Positions 45,663 through 55,246 of a DNA stretch of 64,000 nt are shown in pieces. A program made the translations under genes and the position numbers. The DNA comes from Bacteroidales bacterium. GTDB lineage: Bacteria > Bacteroidota > Bacteroidia > Bacteroidales > P3. Position 1 is the first letter of the stretch; every line of letters starts with the position of its first letter. The stretch is from positions 1-64,000 of the forward strand of contig JAFSLX010000010.1 of assembly GCA_017448185.1 (NCBI GenBank), read 5' to 3'. The notes below the pieces were generated by a model. It saw nothing but the letters and a program-made list of their open reading frames with translations, made no database searches and was not told where the DNA came from.

Positions 45663-48476
45663 ATGATTAGGATTCAGTCTATATCTGACACAACAAAAAT
45701 CATTGCCTTGGCACTATCATTGCTAATGTTAACACAAAGTGCCACAGCACAAATAGAAATGATTGAGAAACGTGCCGATGCCGGTCAATCTGTAGCGCAA
45801 TACCAATACGGCATGTATCTGATGGAGAATGGAAAGAAGAAAAAAGCCATGAAATACTTCGAGATGGCCGCCATCCAGAACAACCCCGATGCCCAGTTAC
45901 AATTAGGCAACATCTTTTTTAGTTCGCTTGGAAAACATCGCAAAGAAAACGATTTGTCGTCGGCGAAGTACTGGTTCGAAAAAGCAGCAAATAATGGTGA
46001 CCGTGAAGCAATGTACAATCTAGCAATGATATCCTATTACCGTGTAGATGGCACAGTCGATTTCCAAAAAGCAAAAACATGGCTTGAGAAATCGGCCGAA
46101 AAAGGTTACCCCTATGCTCACTTCCAATTAGGCTACATGTACTACTTCGGAGTGGGCAATATCCAGCGCAATACCCAACAAGCTGCACACCACTTCAGGG
46201 AGGCCTCGCTGGCAGGAATTCGCGATGCTCAGTATTTCCTCGGACTGATGAGTTACTATTCACCCAAAAAGAGTGTAGAAGCCGAACGATGGCTAACCAG
46301 CGCGGCAAACCAAGGTTACAGCGATGCACAGAAAGACCTGGCTCGCATGTACTACTACAGTAATGAGGGCAACCCTGAAGTATGGTATAGCAAAGCCGCG
46401 AAACAAGGCGACCGTGAATCAATCTATCAGTTAGGGTCTATGTACTACTGGGGCTACCGAGTGCATCAAGATTACGACAAAGCAAAAGAGTTATACCTGC
46501 GTCTGGCCAAGCAAGGCGATGCCACCGCTCAAGTAAAACTTGGAGAAATGGCCTATTACGGTGCAGGTCAAGACCAAAGTTATGCTGTTGCACTCGAATA
46601 CTATATTGATGCCGCCAAGCAGGGCAATGTGAAGGCCCAAAGTGCCCTCGGCGAAATGTATGCCAAGGGACAAGGAACCAAACCCAGTTTGAGGAAATCG
46701 CGTAAATGGTATGATATTGCCGCCCGAAAAGGAGATGCAGCCTCGCAATACGCCATGGGAAAAATCTATGAAAAAGGGCTGGGTGTACGAGCCAACCCAC
46801 AGGGGGCCAAAGGCTTGTACCATAGTGCCTCGTTTCAAGGAAACCCCGATGCCGAATATAGTCGAGCAAACCTGATGCTGACCGATCCTACCAGACTGAT
46901 AGATTCAGTGATGGATCTATATAAGCGTGCATCTAAAAAGAAACATATTGATGCCACCCTTACCTTAGCAAAAATACACTACAATGGTCTGTATGGACAA
47001 GACAAAGACTATATCAAAGCCCGAGACTATTTCACCCGCGCCCATGAAATAGGATGTCTTGAAGCCACCCGTAACTTAGGTAGAATATACTACTATGGAC
47101 ATGGCGTTGCCCGCAACATGGAACAATCATCGAAGTATTTCCTTAGTGCCGCATTGATGGGCGACGACACTTCGCAATATTACTGCGGTCTGCTGCGAGC
47201 CTACGACCTTGCCGCCATGGACGGCACTAGCGCCAAAGAATGGTTCACCCGTGCTGCAAACCAAGGGAATGTCGACGCTCAACTTGAACTGGGAAAAATA
47301 TTCCAATACGGCCTATATGGAGAATACCAAAATCTTGACAAGGCAAAAGACTACTACAAACGTGCCGCAAAAGGAGGAAACCGTGAGGCACAAAACCTGC
47401 TTGACCAACTAAAAAACAAAAAAATAGAACCGCCTGCAAACATTGAATGGGGAGATAAACAAAATGTAATCGAGGTAGTGGATACCCTGATTACCATGAA
47501 TTTGAAAATATACTCAAAAAGCGATGTCAATTGGGAATTTTTCCTTAACAACCAAGAACTCTCCAAAGACAATCTGACGTTCCAAGACCCCATGCTGGCT
47601 CAAAAAACCGGAGTATATCAGATCGGTATGCGTCTTGCATTGCACGATGGTGACAATAGAGTGACAGTAAACGTAACGAACGCTTCTGGCATACGTATCA
47701 GTCAAGAAAAAACCATTCGCAAAATTTCAACTACGACCAAACGTGGAGAAAATGAAGAATCTCGTATTGCTTTGGTTATCGGAAATGCAGACTATACCGA
47801 CTACGGCATGCAGTTAACCAAACCTGTCAACGATGCCAACGATATGGCAAAGATGCTGGAAGAGGAACTTGGCTTTGAAGTAGTGAAAGGATTGAATCAG
47901 ACTCGCGAGGAAATGTTTAATACCATTCAAGAGTTCCGCGACAAGGCTTTTGGCAAGGATGTTCTTTTGGTGTACTATTCTGGACACGGTATTGGTACGG
48001 ACCAAGGCAATTTCTTGATGCCTATAGACGCAGAACTGACCAGTAAAGGAGACGTTGAACTGAAATGCGTACCCGTTAATACCATCATCACCAATGTTGA
48101 AACGGCTACCGATGGCAATACCGACGCCAAAATGATAATCATACTGGATGCCTGCCGCAACAACCCATTTTCAGAAAAACAAGGATATTCGGGCATGCAG
48201 AAAGCCTCACCCAGCAGAGGCGTATGTATCATGTATGCGGCCTCCTATGGACAGGTTGCCAATGAGGATGTGTCGAATACTTCTGAAATATTCTCTGATA
48301 GCCGCAACAGCGTGTTCACGGAACAAATGCTCGAATTAATCAACCAACACATACCCTTTGCCACCTTCCTCCAGAGTCTTGAGGATGAAGTGCAATCAAT
48401 AACCAAAAACCAACAAATACCTAGCCACGAGGGAGCCATTGTTGGTGCGAAAGAATTCTATTTAAAACGAAAATAA
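45663..48476 (+). CDS. Exported Sel1-repeat protein with caspase-like (C14) protease domain
   Basis: The product is 937 residues. A signal peptide (about 1-29, ending SATAQ) is followed by some 15-16 Sel1-like repeats (about 35-595; for instance AKQGDATAQVKLGEMAYYGA), a helical solenoid used for protein binding. Residues about 600-695 look like an Ig-like beta domain. Residues about 700-935 form a caspase-like domain beginning SRIALVIGNADYTD. The catalytic dyad is present: His775 in VYYSGHGIG and Cys831 in LDACRNNPF. The protein should act outside the inner membrane, which is unusual for bacterial caspase homologues. It is the first gene of a six-gene operon and ends seven bases before the next. 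Confidence 0.93.
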   Translation: MIRIQSISDTTKIIALALSLLMLTQSATAQIEMIEKRADAGQSVAQYQYGMYLMENGKKKKAMKYFEMAAIQNNPDAQLQLGNIFFSSLGKHRKENDLSSAKYWFEKAANNGDREAMYNLAMISYYRVDGTVDFQKAKTWLEKSAEKGYPYAHFQLGYMYYFGVGNIQRNTQQAAHHFREASLAGIRDAQYFLGLMSYYSPKKSVEAERWLTSAANQGYSDAQKDLARMYYYSNEGNPEVWYSKAAKQGDRESIYQLGSMYYWGYRVHQDYDKAKELYLRLAKQGDATAQVKLGEMAYYGAGQDQSYAVALEYYIDAAKQGNVKAQSALGEMYAKGQGTKPSLRKSRKWYDIAARKGDAASQYAMGKIYEKGLGVRANPQGAKGLYHSASFQGNPDAEYSRANLMLTDPTRLIDSVMDLYKRASKKKHIDATLTLAKIHYNGLYGQDKDYIKARDYFTRAHEIGCLEATRNLGRIYYYGHGVARNMEQSSKYFLSAALMGDDTSQYYCGLLRAYDLAAMDGTSAKEWFTRAANQGNVDAQLELGKIFQYGLYGEYQNLDKAKDYYKRAAKGGNREAQNLLDQLKNKKIEPPANIEWGDKQNVIEVVDTLITMNLKIYSKSDVNWEFFLNNQELSKDNLTFQDPMLAQKTGVYQIGMRLALHDGDNRVTVNVTNASGIRISQEKTIRKISTTTKRGENEESRIALVIGNADYTDYGMQLTKPVNDANDMAKMLEEELGFEVVKGLNQTREEMFNTIQEFRDKAFGKDVLLVYYSGHGIGTDQGNFLMPIDAELTSKGDVELKCVPVNTIITNVETATDGNTDAKMIIILDACRNNPFSEKQGYSGMQKASPSRGVCIMYAASYGQVANEDVSNTSEIFSDSRNSVFTEQMLELINQHIPFATFLQSLEDEVQSITKNQQIPSHEGAIVGAKEFYLKRK

Positions 48477-48483
48477 AACAAAA

Positions 48484-49071
48484 ATGAAATACTTATTAAA
48501 GACATTATATTTGGTGGCCGCTATCGCCGGATTGTCCCTGCCGATGCAGGCTCAAATTCAAAACGGATGCCATACCGAGGTAAGTGTGGGTATTTGCCAA
48601 CCTGACATTATTCGTGAAGTCCAACTTAATTGGAAAAACAATATCCCCATTTATAACTGTGATGCACCAAGAATGATGCGACCTACCGATAGTTTGTACC
48701 TGACTATCAATACAACCTGCAAAGGTTCTATGACCCTGATTGTGAAACGTGGAAACAAACCAGAACCCGAGACAATCGACATCACGGACTACCACACTGA
48801 CAGCCTTGGCAGAACCGCTGTTATTGCACTGTGCCGACACGGTGCCATGCGTTTGCAAGCTTGTTTAATTTCAGGTCTGAACATATCAAATAACTTACTG
48901 AAGAACTGTGAATTCGACAATCGACTGGATTTCTTCTATACAATAAACAATTTCTTTAAACCAACATTGGCTCCCCAAGAGCAAACACGATACGTAATAA
49001 ACAATGCGGATGTACACGTCCACCCAAAAACGACAAAGCCTACATCTCTTTTCTTAGACATTAAACTGTGA
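48484..49071 (+). CDS. Exported hypothetical protein of the caspase operon
   Basis: The product is 195 residues with a signal peptide (about 1-24, ending MQAQ). The mature part is beta-rich, has seven cysteines (for example in GCHTEVSVGICQPD, YNCDAP, TTCKGS, ALCRHG) that could form disulfides in the periplasm, and has no motif I know. Its stop overlaps the GTG start of the CHASE2 gene (GTGA). It may be an adaptor or inhibitor of one of the two proteases; this is inferred from position only. Confidence 0.8.
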   Translation: MKYLLKTLYLVAAIAGLSLPMQAQIQNGCHTEVSVGICQPDIIREVQLNWKNNIPIYNCDAPRMMRPTDSLYLTINTTCKGSMTLIVKRGNKPEPETIDITDYHTDSLGRTAVIALCRHGAMRLQACLISGLNISNNLLKNCEFDNRLDFFYTINNFFKPTLAPQEQTRYVINNADVHVHPKTTKPTSLFLDIKL

Positions 49072-50306
49072 AAACCACCACACGGATAATAATATCGCTG
49101 GTAGGAGCGCTGCTCCTGCTCGTATCGTCGTATGCACAGTTCAACAGTCCCAAACCGGGGCCATTGGGCAATGAAAAAAAAATCATTGCCACTGCCGATC
49201 GGTTGAAACTTTCTCCCAAGCAGCATGTTTCTTATGACGACAGCATTGTCATGATCGACGTGCATTATGATAAGACATTGTTACCGGTATATGATTCTAC
49301 AGGATATTGCCTCGGTACCACGCCAATTACTGACCGAGGGAAAATACTCGCACTCCTCAGACAGCTACAGCAATCCAATTACAGGTACATCATCATGGAT
49401 GTGTTTTTCGAGCAAGGAGACGTAACACCGTACGACAGCGCTCTGTTTGCCTTGATAGACGATATGGACCGGATAATCATCCCCATACACAACTTTGCCC
49501 GACAAAACAGCTTGATACCAATCGAAAAGACAGGATTGGCAGACTATGAAACCACTAAAAAAGAATCAAGTTTTCTCAAGTTTCCATACATTGTCGGATC
49601 AACAGCCAGTATACCATTAAAAATGTATCAACAATTAGGGCCAAACCATTCGACAATACAACGCCATTCTGGTCTGTTTTACACCGATGCCGGACACTTA
49701 TGCCGCCGAAGTGTATTCTTAGTAATGGACATGGCAAAAATGCTGACGGAATACGATGGAGAAGATAATTATTACATAGCGAACGCTGACCGTTACACCC
49801 TTGGGTACGATGCTCTCGGCATGCCACCAGACACCAATGAAATGGCATTCCCACTGCTTGACACCAGGTCATATGATGGAAAATATGTTATCATTGGCGA
49901 CTTTGAGGATGATGTCCACAACACATATCGAGGCAGTCAACCGGGACCTCTCATCCTATTCAATGCCTTTCTTGCCCTATTACATGGACAACACCACGTA
50001 TCTATCTTATTTCTGCTAATTTTATATGTTATTTATACTATTCTTTTTTGGATACTCCTCGGTAAACAAAAATTGAAAGATTCATTGGTAAGAGGCATTC
50101 GAAATCCTGTTGTAAAAAGATTGACTGCAACTATTGTCAGTTTAATTTCTTACACTTTATTACTTGAAGTAGTATGTGTTATAACCTATTGGCGCACCGG
50201 CAAAGTGTATGACTTAATCACAATTGGTGCAATATTCACCATCCTTTCAAACATTTACCATTACACATACGACGTTGTTCAAATACAAAAAAATAAATTA
50301 TTATGA
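49068..50306 (+). CDS. CHASE2-domain membrane protein without output domain
   Basis: The product is 412 residues from a GTG start that overlaps the preceding stop by four bases. A signal or membrane helix (about 4-23) is followed by a CHASE2 sensor domain (about 30-300): VSYDDSIVMIDVHYDKTLLP, TDRGKILALLRQLQQSNYRY, IIMDVFFEQGDVTPYDSALF and DGKYVIIGDFEDDVHNTYRG. Three membrane helices follow (VSILFLLILYVIYTILFWIL; VSLISYTLLLEVVCVITYW; LITIGAIFTILSNIYHYTY). CHASE2 normally feeds a cytoplasmic cyclase or kinase; none is present, so the output must be a partner, probably one of the operon's proteases. It overlaps the next gene by four bases. Confidence 0.85.
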   Translation: MKTTTRIIISLVGALLLLVSSYAQFNSPKPGPLGNEKKIIATADRLKLSPKQHVSYDDSIVMIDVHYDKTLLPVYDSTGYCLGTTPITDRGKILALLRQLQQSNYRYIIMDVFFEQGDVTPYDSALFALIDDMDRIIIPIHNFARQNSLIPIEKTGLADYETTKKESSFLKFPYIVGSTASIPLKMYQQLGPNHSTIQRHSGLFYTDAGHLCRRSVFLVMDMAKMLTEYDGEDNYYIANADRYTLGYDALGMPPDTNEMAFPLLDTRSYDGKYVIIGDFEDDVHNTYRGSQPGPLILFNAFLALLHGQHHVSILFLLILYVIYTILFWILLGKQKLKDSLVRGIRNPVVKRLTATIVSLISYTLLLEVVCVITYWRTGKVYDLITIGAIFTILSNIYHYTYDVVQIQKNKLL

Positions 50307-50935
50307 TACGAGCTAATACATTAATTAAAAAACACCTTTGGTCTCTCTTGGTTTGCATCACCATGATGATGACGACACTTCCGATTTCTGGACAAGAACG
50401 GTATAAAGTAGCATGGTTCAATTCACAAGAAATCACCATTGGGGGCAAAAAAATTGCTCAGGGAATGGAATTCGACAGTCGAGCTAAAGTAGTATTCAGC
50501 GACGAGTCGCAGGCTTTTCGAGCAGTAGACATCAAGACTAAAAAATGCAAAGTTTTTTCAAACCATAAGATTCAAAATCCTCGCTATTCAGGACATACAA
50601 AAGGTCTTTCCACCAAAAGTGCCTTCAAAGTTGAAGCAACGGCTGAGATACCCTCTATCATTCCCATTGTGGATACCATCTTTTTACCCCTGCCTACAAC
50701 TACGTATTATAGCAAGAAGGCACAATGGTTCATTCAATTCAAATCTGGTGACGAATGGAGTGAACATCGGGTATTCCCTTCTGAAGATGGAGGGGCTCTT
50801 TTAATTCCTGCATCCGTCTTCCATGATTCTACCATTGAACCCTTCTATTTTTCAATTTACGAGAAAGACCTGTTGGGAAATTGGACCTATCCATTATATG
50901 AATATCTCTACGCTGTACCCTTACCTACCAAATAA
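50303..50935 (+). CDS. Exported hypothetical protein of the caspase operon
   Basis: The product is 210 residues with a long signal peptide (about 1-30, with LLVCITMMMTTLPISGQ). The mature part begins ERYKVAWFNSQEITIGGKKI and is predicted beta-rich, with YYSKKAQWFIQFKSGDEWSE near the middle. I recognise no family. It starts inside the stop of the CHASE2 gene (ATGA) and ends seven bases before the next gene. Confidence 0.78.
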   Translation: MIRANTLIKKHLWSLLVCITMMMTTLPISGQERYKVAWFNSQEITIGGKKIAQGMEFDSRAKVVFSDESQAFRAVDIKTKKCKVFSNHKIQNPRYSGHTKGLSTKSAFKVEATAEIPSIIPIVDTIFLPLPTTTYYSKKAQWFIQFKSGDEWSEHRVFPSEDGGALLIPASVFHDSTIEPFYFSIYEKDLLGNWTYPLYEYLYAVPLPTK

Positions 50936-50942
50936 TAACAAA

Positions 50943-52100
50943 ATGAAAAAAACATTACTTTTATTGTTGGCCTTCACTTTATCAACAGCGATAATGGCTC
51001 AATCGCAATCCTATCAACTAAAAGTGTACTGCAACAACGAAATAGCCGAGGAGGTAGAACGATATTGCAATGAACGCATACTAGAACGAGGCTTGGGTGA
51101 CGCCATGCTGGATGCAGCTGTGGGTGCCGCCAAAGGAATCACATCAGGATATGTGGTCTCTGTCGTCGATTTTGGGGTAAATGCGGTGGCAAACCTTGTT
51201 ACCCGCAAGGCCCGCATGAAAGCAGAGTGGGAAAACATCGTCGCCAATGAAAACAAAAACCACACCGCACTACAAACGATTGCGGCTGTCAATAATTTTT
51301 ACAACGCACCTTCTACAGAGGGTGCCATGGACCCCAAAGGAATGGTATTTGACGGATTAAGTTGCATGAAAATACTTGACGAAGATGATACAGTATTCTA
51401 TATTTCTTTACACGTTGACCGCCAGAAAATCAATCGAATTGTCGAACACTCAAAATTTGAGCTGGTTCTTGATACGCTGATCATCAATCCTCTACGTTCT
51501 GGCCTGCCCAATTCCGATTTTGAAACCTCGTTTTCATTTGCTGACCGACGCAATTACTCGATGACCGTCGACATTGCCATCCATTCTTCATGGATGGACC
51601 AACTGCCACAAATGCAAAGTAACCAACTTTTAGGACAATTCCGCCTACAGATTCCAGTTACAGAAAAAGAAATAGATAAAGAAGGATATCTACACTATAT
51701 ACGAGGCGACAATGAGAACCCTCGATATCTCGTTACGGGCGACTGCTTCGTTGTGCCACGCTCCTACTCGGGCTATCGTGACTCTGATGGTAATTACCAT
51801 GAAGTGTGGGGTACTGGCGAATACTCCGTGGGTATAGATATGACGGAAACTTGTACCGTCACAGATACTTATCGTAAAAACTGGCGTAAAAATATGCGAG
51901 ACCGTAAAAAATGGGCTCGCAAAGACTTTCATCTGATAGCGCGTACGTGGGAAACCGTGTCATCCCAGCAGTGGGACGAAGTAGCTCAATCATGGGTCCT
52001 CACTGTCCTGAAAGCACCCGCTGATGTACTTACAAAAGAGATTATTGACAAAATGGATTTAGGTAGCAAAACAAAAGGGAATTCTGAACAAAATAAATGA
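50943..52100 (+). CDS. Exported hypothetical protein with an Ala/Gly-rich hydrophobic segment
   Basis: The product is 385 residues from the ATG at 50943, which gives a clear signal peptide (MKKTLLLLLAFTLSTAIMAQ); the frame is open upstream to 50823 within the preceding gene. Residues about 30-50 carry two Cys (VYCNNEIAEEVERYCNERIL). Residues about 53-85 are an Ala/Gly/Val-rich hydrophobic stretch (AMLDAAVGAAKGITSGYVVS) that might insert in a membrane. The rest is mixed and ends in a charged region. No known family. Its stop overlaps the CHAT gene start (ATGA). A membrane-active role would be speculation. Confidence 0.78.
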   Translation: MKKTLLLLLAFTLSTAIMAQSQSYQLKVYCNNEIAEEVERYCNERILERGLGDAMLDAAVGAAKGITSGYVVSVVDFGVNAVANLVTRKARMKAEWENIVANENKNHTALQTIAAVNNFYNAPSTEGAMDPKGMVFDGLSCMKILDEDDTVFYISLHVDRQKINRIVEHSKFELVLDTLIINPLRSGLPNSDFETSFSFADRRNYSMTVDIAIHSSWMDQLPQMQSNQLLGQFRLQIPVTEKEIDKEGYLHYIRGDNENPRYLVTGDCFVVPRSYSGYRDSDGNYHEVWGTGEYSVGIDMTETCTVTDTYRKNWRKNMRDRKKWARKDFHLIARTWETVSSQQWDEVAQSWVLTVLKAPADVLTKEIIDKMDLGSKTKGNSEQNK

Positions 52101-55054
52101 CATTAGAAAAACCGACTCACTCACTTCAATACATTCTGACATTGCTCATTTATTGCCTTGCCAGCACTACATCTGCGCAAGTACAATTTTCACGTGAGGC
52201 TGTAACAGCTGAAATATACCATATTGATTCTATCGCCGATACAGAATTTCAATTAAACAATTATTCTTTAGCAGCATCACTCGCTGAACAAGCAGCAAAC
52301 CTTGCCCGAAATATTTGGGACACTTTATCTCCTGGCTACATATCACTTGCAGGCAAAGCTGCAGCATGGTACGAAGCTGCAGGGCAACACAAAAAAGGGT
52401 TGCATTGGGGGTTACGGGCCTTGGAATGCGCCGAGTGGGTATGGGGAAATGAGTCGTCAGTCTATGCAAACCTCCAAGGGGTTATTGCAGGATGCTTAAA
52501 CGAAATGGGCAATTATGTTGAGGCCACGCGTCAAGGGGAAAATGCTGCAAAAAACGCTCCTGATGACGACCTCGAGTTGCGCAGCCGCCTGTATACCGAC
52601 GAGGCTTTGTACCTACGATGTCTTGGCAATTATTCCGAGGCTGTCAACTGGATTAAAAAAGCCATAACCTTGGCCAACGAATACGATTCCTCAGGTGCAA
52701 CTGCCATAATTCCGTCTGCACTCTTAGCCGATTGCTACTACTTGCTTGGACGATATGACGAAGCTATTGACATTGGCTCTAAAGTATTGAACATGCGGCA
52801 AAAAAAAATAGGAGGAGCTTCTAATCACGATATAGCCATGTCTTTAACCAGTATGGCGGTCTATTGGAGCGGTGTGGGAGACTTTGAAGAAGCTATCCGA
52901 ATAGGTAACCTCGCCGTTGAAACATGGCAAAAACAAAAAGATACTAGCGAGTTGGCAAATGCATTGTCGAACATGGCCGATTTCCACATGGCAACAGGAA
53001 ATGTTGCACAAGCAATCGCATTGGGAGAACAAGCATTAGCATTGCGAGGACAACATTTTGGCACCAACCACCCCGATTATGCCACTTCTTTACTCGGGAT
53101 GGCTGATTATTATGCAGCCTCTAACAATCATCAAAAAGCGATAGATGCTTGCAACCATGCTGTTGAAATACGAGCTCGCCATATGGGTTCTGAAAGTATA
53201 CGATATGCCTTAGCGCTGACCACATTATCCAAACATCTGTTTCTTGGTGGCAACATCCAACAATCTGCACAGTATGCACTTACGGCCTTCAATATTCAAC
53301 ATAAATCAGTTGGCATTGAACATCCCGAAAGTCTTGCATCCTTGATGCTGCTCACCAACATCTATGCCAATTCTGCGGATTCAGTTCTCGAACTGATGAG
53401 CGATTTCGCCACATTGGGCGTGCGTTCTCTTACCTCTATGGTTCGTAAATCGCTTACCACCTTATCGTCTCACGAACGTACCTTACTATGGGATAAATAT
53501 AAGAAATGGGTATTGCACGACTTGAACCGTGCCGCACAACGCTGTATCGACACTCCATTTGAATCCCAAATGGCAGAGACTGCTTGTAATGCGTCCATTT
53601 TTGCCAAGGGTATCCTACTCGGTACCGAACTTGAAATGCGGCAACTGCTTTACGAAGGTCACAACGAACAAATTGTTAGCGACTTCGACACTTTAAAAAC
53701 CTATCGTCTGGCTCTCGAGAGACTATACGTCCAACCTCCCGATCAACGCACAGCTTCGGTTGATTCCATTGAACGTCTTGCCGATGCATTGGAACGTAAA
53801 CTGATACGTGAAAGCAAACAATATGTCGACTATGTCGACAATATTTCAACAGACTGGAAATCCATCAGTAAAAAACTCTCCGGAGACGAAGCAGCTATTG
53901 AGTTTGTATGCTTTGACATTAACAACGACTCAGTACAATACACAGCTTATGTTTTCCGGAACAACAGTACCGCGCCTCAAATAATTCGACTAATGAAAGT
54001 ACACAAGCATTGCCATATAGCCCGTCCCTCAATATACACATCACCTTCTCTTTCTTCTTTACTTTGGGCAACATTGTCAGAATCGCTCCATGGGATCAAT
54101 CGAATCTTTTTCTCACCCGCAGGAGAACTTTACAACATTGCCATTGAATCGCTTCCCGATTGGGAGAAAAAAGAAGCCTACGTGAACGACCGCTGGCAAC
54201 TATATCGACTGTCTTCTTTACGCGAATTATTGTTCGCCCGACAACACTTACCTTTCACTTCCGCTGCTGTTTTTGGAGGTATTCACTACGACACCGACTC
54301 TATTCGGACTGGTATTCCACCTTTGCCAGGCACTGATATCGAAAGTAAAAACATTACTACAATACTGAAACAAAACAACATTGACACTAAATTATACCAT
54401 GGTGATAGTGCCACCGAACATGCATTCCGAAACCTGACAGGCAATAATATCCAATTGCTACATATTGCCACCCATGGTTTTTACATTGACAGCAAAGGAT
54501 TACAACACAACCGTTTTGCTTTCATGCCACAAATATACGTAAACGGATTACGGCACTCCGAAGACATAGCGCTTTCCCATTCTGGACTATTGATGGCTCA
54601 TGTTCATCCAACCAAACGGAACAACGATGGAGTCCTTACTGCCAAAGAAATATCATTACTGGATTTACGCACCATCGACCTTGCCGTACTCTCAGCATGT
54701 CAAACTGGCATAGGAGACATCGATGGAGAAGGCGTATTCGGTTTGCAGCGAGGATTCAAAAAAGCCGGCGTACAGAGCATGTTGCTCAGTCTTTGGAAAG
54801 TGAACGACCATGCCACCCAACTTTTAATGCAGCAGTTCTACGCCAATCTAATGGCCGGCATGAATTGCAAAGATGCGCTAAACGCCGCACAACATTTCTT
54901 GAGAGAATACACCGTGTCGTCAACCAAACCAGTTCAACAATCTAATACAAAAAACAAACGGTGGCGTCACTCCAAACAAGCTCAACCCAACACCCATCCT
55001 TACAACAATCCACGATTCTGGGCAGCATTTGTCTTACTTGATAGTATAGAATAG
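52097..55054 (+). CDS. Exported TPR-CHAT protease
   Basis: The product is 985 residues with a probable signal peptide (about 8-27, LQYILTLLIYCLASTTSAQ). Residues about 50-430 contain some nine tetratricopeptide repeats (for example AQAIALGEQALALRGQHFG, QKAIDACNHAVEIRARHMG). Residues about 640-985 are a CHAT domain, a caspase-clan peptidase. The dyad is present: His793 in LLHIATHGFY and Cys868 in AVLSACQTGIGD, with the family end PRFWAAFVLLDS. CHAT proteases in known immune systems work in the cytoplasm; here export is predicted. It is the last gene of the operon and no hairpin terminator follows. Confidence 0.93.
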   Translation: MTLEKPTHSLQYILTLLIYCLASTTSAQVQFSREAVTAEIYHIDSIADTEFQLNNYSLAASLAEQAANLARNIWDTLSPGYISLAGKAAAWYEAAGQHKKGLHWGLRALECAEWVWGNESSVYANLQGVIAGCLNEMGNYVEATRQGENAAKNAPDDDLELRSRLYTDEALYLRCLGNYSEAVNWIKKAITLANEYDSSGATAIIPSALLADCYYLLGRYDEAIDIGSKVLNMRQKKIGGASNHDIAMSLTSMAVYWSGVGDFEEAIRIGNLAVETWQKQKDTSELANALSNMADFHMATGNVAQAIALGEQALALRGQHFGTNHPDYATSLLGMADYYAASNNHQKAIDACNHAVEIRARHMGSESIRYALALTTLSKHLFLGGNIQQSAQYALTAFNIQHKSVGIEHPESLASLMLLTNIYANSADSVLELMSDFATLGVRSLTSMVRKSLTTLSSHERTLLWDKYKKWVLHDLNRAAQRCIDTPFESQMAETACNASIFAKGILLGTELEMRQLLYEGHNEQIVSDFDTLKTYRLALERLYVQPPDQRTASVDSIERLADALERKLIRESKQYVDYVDNISTDWKSISKKLSGDEAAIEFVCFDINNDSVQYTAYVFRNNSTAPQIIRLMKVHKHCHIARPSIYTSPSLSSLLWATLSESLHGINRIFFSPAGELYNIAIESLPDWEKKEAYVNDRWQLYRLSSLRELLFARQHLPFTSAAVFGGIHYDTDSIRTGIPPLPGTDIESKNITTILKQNNIDTKLYHGDSATEHAFRNLTGNNIQLLHIATHGFYIDSKGLQHNRFAFMPQIYVNGLRHSEDIALSHSGLLMAHVHPTKRNNDGVLTAKEISLLDLRTIDLAVLSACQTGIGDIDGEGVFGLQRGFKKAGVQSMLLSLWKVNDHATQLLMQQFYANLMAGMNCKDALNAAQHFLREYTVSSTKPVQQSNTKNKRWRHSKQAQPNTHPYNNPRFWAAFVLLDSIE

Positions 55055-55203
55055 TCAAATTAACGACACCCTTTCATCATTGACAATTGGAAGTGCCACA
55101 GACATGACTCGGAAGCAAAGACACAAGGATACTGTAAATCAACTGGTTCAAAAATAGTGTATTTTTATTGAAATTCCAGCAACATTCAGTCGGATTTTTT
55201 TTG

Positions 55204-55211
55204 TATCTTTG
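55204..55211 (+). promoter_or_regulatory. -7 box upstream of the S46 peptidase gene
   Basis: TATCTTTG matches TAnnTTTG and lies 36 bases before the ATG at 55247. It is preceded by an eight-T run; no TTTG lies 19 bases upstream. Confidence 0.7.
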
Positions 55212-55246
55212 CAAATTGTTAATTCGAAATCAATTAAATATTGTAT

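Noticed and set aside
45663..48476. Sel1/caspase gene as a metacaspase-type toxin acting alone
   Set aside because: The tight coupling to five further genes and the predicted export favour a multi-component envelope system over a stand-alone cytoplasmic toxin.
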